A stretch of 64,000 nt of DNA from Hygrocybe punicea (taxonomy: Eukaryota; Basidiomycota; Agaricomycetes; Agaricales; Hygrophoraceae): the NCBI GenBank assembly GCA_963556145.1, contig OY744464.1:4216001-4280000 (forward strand), given 5' to 3'. The position numbers and the translations under genes are program-made. This document shows positions 55,671 through 64,000 of the stretch, one piece after another. How positions within the stretch are numbered: position 1 is the first letter of the stretch; each line of letters opens with the position of its first letter. The notes below the pieces were generated by a model that ran no database searches, had not been told where the DNA came from, and worked only from the letters and a program-made list of their open reading frames with translations.

Positions 55671-56968
55671 ATGGACGCCCCAACCAACCGCGCACAGGTC
55701 TCTCGGCGGATTGATCTGCATCACCACTTCTTCCCATCGGCCCTCGACAAATTGAAGACAAATGCCGAAATGGGCTGGCGGACGCCTGCGGAAAATCTAC
55801 CCTGGTCGCCTGAAATCAGCTTGAAATCCATGGACGTACTCCGAGTGGACATGGCCATCCTCTCCTTGCCGCCCTCGTCTTCTGGAAGTATTGGACCCGA
55901 AAACCGTCGCTCTGCAAGAAGCCACAACGATTTTGTTTCGAGTATTTGCAAAAAATATCCAGACCGTTTCGGATTCTTCGCGACTCTCCCATTCTTAGAT
56001 GATACAGAAGGTCAATATTTTAAATCAGAGCTTCCCGATAGACCCATAACTTACTTGTATGGGTGGCGATATGAAAACCTTCAGGGGCTCTGGCCGAAAT
56101 TGCTTATGTGTTTGATGAGCTCAAGGCTGACGGGATTGCTTTGACTTCGTCGTATGGTGAAGGTAGCAACGCCAGTGAGTTCCTTCATTCATCCGAATGT
56201 CATCCTCTCAATGGGAGATTTCAGCATACATAGGCGACGACCGATATGACCCAATCTGGGAGGAACTCAACAAAAGGCGATCCGTCGTTTTTCTTCACGG
56301 TGCACAAACTCCGTCCTCCACGCCACACCCACACCCATTTCTTGGCATCCCCATAACTGAGGTAATATGTCGTCAAATCATCATGTGCATGCATCATATT
56401 TATTAATGTCCCTGATACTCAATCCCAAGGTTCCAAACGAGACGTTCAAAGCTGCAGCCCACCTCGTCGTCACCGCAAAGAAACGCAAATACTGCAACAT
56501 TATGATCGTCCTCGCTCATCTGGGCGGAAGCACTCCGTTCCTAGCAGCCCGCGTGGCCGTCCTTGCCAAACACATGGGATGTGCGCTTAGTCCCAATGAG
56601 ATTTTGCAAGACTTTAAGAGCTTTTATTATGAGACGGCTTTGAGCGCGTATGAACCAACACTTGCGGCTATGGGGAGATTCGTACCTCCCGACCACATTC
56701 TATTTGGGACTGACTTTCCGGGTCAGTTCGCCATCCTACATACCGCTTCTCCGCTCACTGTATCCTTGGAGTAGCGGTGAGCTCGGACATGACGCAGTGG
56801 TACACCCGGAACTTAGAAGGATTCTACGGCCGTGACTTCGATGAGCTCTGCGGTGTGATGTATAAAAATGCATTAAAGCTCTTTCCCAGGCTGCAAAGTC
56901 TCGGTGCTCGAACCTCCACCGTCCACGAAGCTTTGGAACCAGAACGTCCTCCCGCTGCTCGTTTATAA
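55671..56968 (+). CDS. ACMSD-type amidohydrolase (amidohydrolase 2 family, possible decarboxylase)
   Basis: Metal-dependent TIM-barrel enzyme related to aminocarboxymuconate-semialdehyde decarboxylase and fungal 6-methylsalicylate or benzoate decarboxylases. Start ATG at 55671. RIDLHHHFFPSALDKL carries the HxH metal site. NDFVSSICKKYPDRFGFFAT followed by LPF is the family's second strand. Later exons show VVFLHGAQ (metal His), MIVLAHLGGSTPF, and HILFGTDFP with the catalytic Asp; the last exon reads SSDMTQWYTRNLEGFYGRDF and ends ERPPAARL. Five or six short introns. Substrate unknown; no aromatic gene cluster is visible around it. Confidence 0.85.
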
Positions 56969-57128
56969 CGTAGTAGTCACGCGTAATATTACAATGCAAA
57001 AAGAAGCTAATAATGATATTAGGATTAGCGTTAAATATTTAACGTCGGTATAATGGGCGATATATGATAAAACTGTCACCAAAGGCATAGTCAATGAAAA
57101 ATTAAGGAGCGTATAGGACGGCGTATCC

Positions 57129-59101
57129 TCAGCAGGCCCGCTGGAGCCAGCGGAGAATTTCGGTGTGACCTTGTCCTCCGGTGATCAAAGCTTGCCCATG
57201 TCTACCACGCGGATCAAGCCATAGACATTTTCGAACTCCATGCGAGAGCAAATATCGTTTCACGCGCTGTTGAACATTGAATATACAGCATTTCAGGAAT
57301 GAGATGAGACGAACATCTGCATTAACGATATCGTCCTTGCCACCCAGCACGAAAAGAGTCTTGGTGGGATCATTCGCATTCGGAATCTCTTCGTACCACA
57401 ATGAATTGGAAGACCAATCAAAGTGTCGCTGCAGAAGATTTGCCACACCCAATTCAGTGCCAACAAAGTAGCTCATTGCAAGTTCTATACCCTATTGACA
57501 GGGCAATTTAGAAGTAAAAATCAAGGCACGCTAAGACGTATAGCAACCCACCGTAGTACATGGGCGGTAAATGAAGTTGTAACACACATCTGCAATGATA
57601 CATATATATCACATTAAGACACTGCAATAAGTCGAAAAAAACACACCGCCTTCCCATGAACAAAACGTGACTGGATCGACAAAACATGAACGAGTTATCA
57701 TCTCAGGGTATCCCTTAAGCATCCAAGCGTGGGCGTACGAGCCGCTGCAAATTCAGTAAATTCAGTAGAGATAGTCAAAATGAGAGCAAACCGTTACTTG
57801 GAATGGGAGAGCATTGTTACACCATTTTGACGTTGCCTACCCACACCAGAATCTGTACCATCAAGATGTTTCCTTCCCTCCTTACTTTTCACATCCTTCG
57901 TCAGGTTTGCTACCCATCCGAGCTCCACCAATAACCCTGCCAAACACTGGGCTGTTTCATGTCGGCCCATTGGCCGCAAGTAGCGTGCATGGAATATGTT
58001 CTGGCTGATGTGAGGCTGAATGGGGATTAGCAGCGGACGATCGGGGAACGTATCTATCAAATGGGTAAGAAACAGGTGATATTGAACAAGGCCAAGGCCA
58101 AGGCCATGTAGGAACACTATTGGGCGAGGACCGCTGTCAGAGTTCCAATTAGAGGGGACGCGAACCAAGTACCTAAAAACGTGAGATTTAAAAGTTGAAA
58201 TTGAATTGCATGAAACCGCCGAGACTCACTCGAGTCCTTTATAGGATCCGTACACTGTGTTCCATTTATGATAAAACCATATCTTCAACAACCAATTGGC
58301 GAGGGTGACGGAGATATACCACGCAAATGGCCGTTGGGTGACGTTGACTTTGTCCAGAGTGAGACAAAGCGGCCGGTTGGAAGGCGTTGAGCCGTCGGGG
58401 ATTATGCACCCGGCGCGTTTTTGGAGAAGCTCGATAGCATCGTCAAGCACGACACGATGGGAATATGGGAGCGAATTGATGGGAGGTAAAGTAGTATTAA
58501 ATATGGACCAATAAAGCCAGATGTACATTTCGTGGCGGCGGATGGACGACCAGGGCGCTCTGTTAAACCAGGTCCTCAACACGTTACGGAAGTCTGCTGC
58601 TCGAGGGTTATCGTATTCTAATTGTTCAATTATTTCCGAGGGACTACCAGGCCTGGCGGTGCTCAGAGTCTCCTCGTCGAAATTGTCCTCGCGGAGATTG
58701 CCAAGGCCAGCTTGAAGCATACGTTGAAACGCGGCTTGAAGCTCGCCCGAATCTGCAGGACCGTAGTAGGGAGAAGCACTGGATATGTGTTGAGCAAGAT
58801 GACGATAATATACGCTGAAAATGACCTATTCAGGGCATGCGTTTAACTTGCGGGCTTGAAAGAGTTGTTCCATGAGAAATCTCACCTCGCAAAGGGCCAG
58901 AAGAAAACACGTTATCCCTTTCCATGAAAGTGACCAGATTTTCCCAGAGTTTAGGGTGTATACGACGAAAAGCCAGCAGAGCGGTGCGGCTGACCAGAAC
59001 GGTACGACCAGGAAGAACAAGACAATGTAAAATGAAAGTTTTCGTGTCCGGGGTGAATCTAGTTTTTCCGCAATGTCCTTATGTTTAATTATTTCCGCCA
59101 T
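57129..59101 (-). CDS. Membrane alpha/beta hydrolase, fungal, unknown substrate
   Basis: Starts MAEIIKHKDIAEKLDSPRTR at 59101. Two hydrophobic segments follow (LSFYIVLFFLVVPFWSAAPL; then the stretch to ITCFLLALCEV), so the N-terminus is membrane-embedded. The hydrolase fold begins about residue 280: PRPIVFLHGLGLGLVQYHLF, LIPIQPHISQNIFH and the nucleophile elbow VTMLSHSNGSYAHAWML (SxSxG type instead of GxSxG). VDPVTFCSWEGDVCYNFIY and TKTLFVLGGKDDIVNAD (acid region) follow, and GRHGQALITGGQ provides the His. Stop at 57129-57131. Similar large two-TM hydrolases occur in basidiomycetes and have no known substrate that I can name. Divergent from IDH1. Confidence 0.8.
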
Positions 59102-59339
59102 ATGTCGGGCGGGTAATGAAGGAGAAACAAGAAAATTGGGTGAGCTGCACGACGACGAAAAGGGGGCGGAGATTATGAGGGCCCGACCGTATATGGCTGA
59201 CTGGCACCGTCCACTGCGGTACTTGAAGCTTGAAGGCCTGAAGCTTTAGCTTGACAATTGCATGCCAGTGGTCAGGACGTTGAAACGAGCCCTTGTGACT
59301 CGGAATTTGTTCGCCAATCAAAAGTTCTTGCTAAGCTCG

Positions 59340-60941
59340 ATGTTGCGCACCGTGACCTCAGTCTCAACAGTCTCCCAAATCGTGAGCAACGCTCTCTGTC
59401 GAGCCCAAGTCCTACTCACCAATTTGTACAGAGAACAGTCACTACCCTGTCTGCTGGTTTTCCAAAAGTCACGCACAGAGTGTGTATTTTGCTTCAATAT
59501 CGTTGTAACCACGATTCAATTGCTCGACTTTCAAGTTACCAACTAAATACGGCGGTGTATATACTGTGCGTTCACAGTTTCTTTGACATCTACCTGCTGC
59601 ATTAATTCTGTCAGGTCACTCTGATCCCGGGTGACGGTGTTGGAGCAGAAATTACAGACTCGGTAAAAGAGATATTTGAGCATGTAAATGCACCCATAGA
59701 ATGGGAGCAATATAACGTGTCCGGTATGTCTTCCGCTGGCGAGGACTTGTTCAAACAAGCTATGGACAGTCTGAAACGGAACAGAGTTGGTCTCAAAGGT
59801 AGTATCAAAATCCTACTCTCCCTTTTACCCCTGATTTGTTCAACAGGCATTCTTTTCACTCCCATATCGCAATCCGGCCATATTTCCTGGAACGTTGCCA
59901 TGCGTCAACAACTTGATATCTACGCCTCTGTGGTCCTCTGCAAGTCTCTTCCAGGATTCCCAACCCGTCATGGGAACGTCGACTTTGCCATTATCCGAGA
60001 GAACACAGAGGGTGAGTACTCAGGGCTGGAGCATCAAAGCTACCCTGGTGTCGTCGAAAGTTTGAAGGTGTCGACGCGGGCAAAGGCTGAGCGCATCTCT
60101 CGGTTTGCTTTCGATTTTGCCCTCAAGAACAACCGCAAGGTAGAACGGCCGAGTTTTTTCAGAACCACTGCGATGTTTAAGTATTCTCCCTCCCCCAGAA
60201 AGTCACTTGCGTTCACAAGGCCAATATCATGAAACTCGGTGATGGCCTATTCTTGAACACGTTCCGACGAGTGGCAGAGGAGTATAAATATTCTGGCGTT
60301 GAGTTCAACGACATGATTGTCGACAACACGTATGTTCTGATGCCACAATTATCAACTTTTTCAAAACTGAGATCATGATCGGTCACGCAGTTCCATGCAG
60401 CTCGTAGCGAAGCCCGGTCAATTCGATGTTATGGTCATGCCCAACCTGTACGGTGCCATTGTCTCCAACATCGGTGCTGCTCTCGTTGGTGGTCCAGGCA
60501 TCGTTCCTGGTTGCAATGTTGGCAGAGTCAGTAAGACCTGGGTCTGAGTCTACTATCTGACTAATTCACTAACATAACAGGAGTATGCCTTGTTCGAGCC
60601 AGGATGTCGTCATGTCGCTCAGGACCTCATGGGCACCAATCGAGCTAACCCCGCTGCCATGATACTCAGCGCAACCATGTTGCTCAGACATCTAGGGTAG
60701 GTGATCTCGCTTTTTGTGACGTCTTGCTCCGTGCATTTTTAATATGTATTTATCAAGGCTTGACCCAATTGCGAACAGTATTGCCTCCGCCACGTTTGGA
60801 GTGATTAATGCAGGAAAAGTTAGGACTGCTGACATGGGTGGTGAGCGTCCTATCTGGCCACCTGGCCCATTCGCTGACCCGAGTAACCCAGGCTCCGCCA
60901 CAACTTCCGAACTCACTGCGGAAATCATTAAGCACCTCTAA
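59340..60941 (+). CDS. IDH1: NAD+-dependent isocitrate dehydrogenase subunit 1, mitochondrial
   Basis: Subunit of the TCA-cycle enzyme that oxidises isocitrate to 2-oxoglutarate with NAD+; in yeast IDH1 is the regulatory (AMP-binding) partner of IDH2. Most likely start ATG 59340: MLRT joined across an intron to [16 protein letters not shown], a short presequence, then [20 protein letters not shown]. Conserved blocks: [73 protein letters not shown] and [28 protein letters not shown] fits the Idh1 rather than the Idh2 branch. Ends LTAEIIKHL at 60941. ATG 59262 is in another frame context and less likely. Confidence 0.93.
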
Positions 60942-62410
60942 AATAAACTACGCGTATTCACCAACCCTTCATATTGATTTATACCTGATTAGCCGGAAGC
61001 GGTGAGCTTGTCGGAATGCACACCCATCAATAGACTTCACTGGTTATATTATTTATAGTAACATACCGACAGATAACACGAGATATGACTTCGACGTTCA
61101 AGGGGTCAAGTATAACGATGTTGCTTTGTCGCACTGTTGCCCCAATGGAAGAAGTAATTTTTTCTCGCATTGAGTGAGATAGAAGTCATGGTTTGTGGAA
61201 TCCGCATGAATTCTGTGCATAACTTTTCAAAGCACAAGCATTATCCCCGCAAAAGTCCTCTCGATATCCACATATGCATCAGACCGTGTCACAATAATGC
61301 GGAACATTTTGAAAAATAATCAAGATACGGGTACCTGCGACACGGCCGACAGCGCGAATCCCTGTTGACCTATTGGTGACCCCTCACGATAATATAACTG
61401 GTATCCTTTCCCAAAATCAAATCGGGCCATGGCGGCTGATGCAGGTCATTAATCGGATAAGACACAATGCTATGAGGCTCTCCAGATCGTCCAACATGCA
61501 GGACTGCAGTGTCCTATTTTACCCGCAAGTCTTTTCCCTATTTCCCTAACAAAGAGAAACTTTTCTCACATGTGTCAAGATTAGGCAACAGATAGGACGC
61601 TCCACTGGGGCCATATTCACATAGGGATGGATCTGGATGAAAGATACATCGCCCCTAAGGAGTCACAGAATATGTGGAATGCCATACCTCCATGGTTTTA
61701 TCTGTAACCACTGTAAACTCAACAGCGCCTTCTGCGTGTTCAACGGGTAGTCGCTTCATCTCCTCTACTGCCAGTGTAAACCGTCTTGTCCATCTCGCTT
61801 CCTGTTGCGCCGGTCGACATGGGAATTGACTAAATGGTGAAATTGATAACAACCCTGAGTTCATGCACAACGCCGCTCAAACTTCGTTGCCTAAGTTGCG
61901 AATATCAAGGAATCAGCCCAATGATAGAAACATATTTGACGACCTTGAACATTTGTACGAGAAGTCTTCTACTTCACCGAGATATTTGTCGGGAAGTTCG
62001 TGCAAGATGCAGAGCCAAATTTTCAGAGAAGTTATGACGGTCAATTGGACATAGTATTTGCAGGGACGTTGATGTCTACACTGCAGTTGTTGATTAACGC
62101 CATGATCAATCGGACAAGAAAACGACATTCACTTCAAATATCAGACTGAGAGCTCATCAATCGTTTTGCATGTGGGCGAAAATTTGTCTCAGAAAACAAA
62201 CGGACCGGAAGGTTGTTTGTGGAACTGGCCGTTACTGGCGTTCATGTTGATGGTCGCGAAGGGTGTTGACTCTAAATAATTAGAGTTACTTATCTTGGCA
62301 TACAATCTGTCATGATTATATATATTCCTGACATGCGGATGCCTGTGAAGCGGGCTTCAAGCTCCAAGTCTTGTCGATATGGATGACAACGTACGGTAGG
62401 CATATGAGGT
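60942..62410. other. 1.5-kb intergenic region, nothing recognised
   Basis: Only short frames on both strands (for example 61655-61870 minus, 61834-62037 plus), without motifs, consistent codon bias or partner exons. No repeat or tRNA seen. Confidence 0.5.
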
Positions 62411-63975
62411 TTAGATACACTGTTCGAGGTCAAAGTCGAGGTTGGCGTCATTGAAGGTGGTATCTGCATCCAGGGTGGCCTCATACTCTTCCAATGAGAT
62501 CACCCGGGACTTCTTCCGATCCGGTTCATCCTTCTCCTCAGCCCCTTCCGCGTGATTTCCCCTGTTAACGTTTTCAAATTTGACTACGTCCGCCGTGACA
62601 TCCCCAGCACCAGCACCAGCATTGTCCCCACCCTCCTTCCTCAACCCCAAAATGCACTCACAGGTAACCTGCCCCCGCTTCCCCCACTCCTCCACGGCCG
62701 GCCGAAAGACCGCGTACAGCGCCCATGCTTTCTCATTGATCTCCTGTGGTGCAAAGCTCGCCGCGAGGAGCCGCAGTGCACCAACGATGTGCGGGGTAGT
62801 CTGCCTGAATGCTCTGGATATGTAGGAAAAGGCAGCGCTGGGCAGCGCGGGTGCATTATTGGAGAGGGCGCGCCATTGCCCGGCCTGGGTTTGGAACAGG
62901 GCGCTGTAGTAGAGCAGCGTTAGCAACGTTTGGGAAGACAGATGGGATATAGCCCTACACTCTAAGGTGATGGGGAGGTTTCTTCAGTGTTAGGGAGAAT
63001 GTATAGTTTTGATATGGACACAGACCTTCTGCCCATGAGCTCTACATAGGGCTGCGATCCTGTCCTTTTCGCCTCCATCCCTTTGTTCCGCCCTTCCTCA
63101 AAGATGCCGAGCGAGACACCTTTGGAAATGGCATTCATTTCCGTGTACACGGATGCTACGACAGAGGTTCACTACGTAAAACGACAGTGGATGGATGAAC
63201 TGACCGATACTAAGAGCTTCTTCCCGTTGGAATCCCATGCGCTCCGCCACGACAGTGGCCCAGGCCGTCATGAGGGGTGCGCGATTTACAACCGTAGACT
63301 TCGTCTTGAGGACCTAAGGGCGTGCCGGGGAGAGAACAAGATCATCAAAATAAATTATGTGCATTTGGCAACATCATTCCGAAAAACGAATATTTACCTC
63401 CTCGTCCAAGACCTCGTTGAACTCGAGACTCCCGTACATGGCAGCTTCATCTGCAGGGGCGTCTGGTAGGAACTCATTCTTGTCGTCGGTACCGCCGTGC
63501 TTCCGTTTTCGCTTTGTCGGTGTCGTCTGTTCAATCCAAAAAAGAAGTGTGAAATCGGATAGCAGATATCACGAGGGGAGGGAGAAGGGTCACACACGGC
63601 CGTCTCCACGGCGCTCAGCGGAGCACTAGAGGGCCCAGCAACAGGGAGGCTGCCGCCGCCCTTTCGTGCGATAGGTGCACGCGTCACACCCCACCCTGCC
63701 TTGCGCAATGCGGTGAGAACTAGTTTTCTCAGATGTTTATCGTCGACGCCGGCAGCCTTAAGTTTGACGTCGGTGAGCTGGCTGAGCGTTGATGGACTGT
63801 TGAAATCCTTGTATCTTTCAAGGAATGACGAGTCAGTAAATGGTCAGGTAATGGATTTGCTTTAGACGCACATTTTCCCAGCGACGGCCATGGCCTTCGG
63901 CACTGGAACCCCATTACTTGTGAGCTCGTTGAGAAATGTTGGCAAGGGAATCCTCAAGTTGCTTCTTTCCGACAT
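62411..63975 (-). CDS. Hypothetical helical protein
   Basis: Start MSERSNLRIPLPTFLNELTS at 63975, followed by VPVPKAMAVAGK and, after an intron, FNSPSTLSQLTDVKLKAAGV, then DDKHLRKLVLTALRKAGWG, a helical, SAM-like N-terminal module. A basic linker (PTKRKRKHGG) follows, then LMTAWATVVAERMGFQREEA, LSIASVYTEMNAISKGVSLG and, after introns, FQTQAGQWRALSNNAPALPS, AAFSYISRAFRQTTPHIVGA and LRLLAASFAPQEINEKAWAL. The C-terminus is acidic with a KKSR patch and ends DFDLEQCI at 62411. The KRKRK patch suggests a nuclear protein. I do not recognise a named family. Exon borders near 63.2 and 62.95 kb are approximate. Confidence 0.65.
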
Positions 63976-64000
63976 ATCCACTGGCAACTTTTATTGATGA

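Overview
The window looks like nuclear DNA of a basidiomycete, most likely a mushroom-forming Agaricomycete. Genes are packed on both strands and cut by many short GT..AG introns of roughly 45-60 bp. Several proteins can be followed across splice junctions only by homology, and the set (GRR1, LSM3, U1-C, VTC1, SWC4, NAA10, REB1-like, HIS4, PDHB, IDH1, a GH79 glycosidase) is fungal. Species cannot be decided from the sequence alone. CDS coordinates below span introns.

Layout. 1-7.8 kb is a compact housekeeping block: GRR1 (runs off the left edge), a small conserved-looking protein, LSM3 and U1-C back to back, VTC1, and SWC4. 7.8-12.1 kb is gene-poor and holds two decayed pieces of a cytochrome-b5-fused desaturase. 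12.1-20.6 kb has a secreted or GPI-anchored GH79 glycosidase, a PAF-acetylhydrolase-like lipase, NAA10, an alpha/beta hydrolase and a zinc-finger protein. 21-30.2 kb has a doubtful small gene, a Myb/REB1-like factor, a membrane-anchored amidohydrolase and a second GRR1-type LRR protein that lacks an F-box. 31.1-39.5 kb holds two long Rho GEFs tail to tail.

40.5-50.5 kb is a nest of mobile elements. Two 608-bp direct LTRs (LTR1; the 5' copy is split by an insertion) bound a non-autonomous retroelement with a gag-like ORF on the plus strand and, on the minus strand, a five-exon gene for a 482-residue coiled-coil/Cys-cluster protein. Into this have gone a hAT-type element (8-bp target duplication), a solo LTR1, and two solo LTRs of a second family (LTR2, 4-bp duplications). 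One LTR2 sits in the middle of the antisense gene, which otherwise reads open. This nest is the most interesting part of the window.

51-64 kb returns to metabolism: HIS4 (histidine synthesis, with a Gcn4-type site upstream), PDHB and IDH1 (mitochondrial pyruvate and citrate oxidation), an ACMSD-type amidohydrolase, a membrane alpha/beta hydrolase and one unnamed protein. Many neighbours are divergent pairs with less than 300 bp between start codons; the closest functional match is LSM3/U1-C, two spliceosome parts sharing a 95-bp intergenic region.
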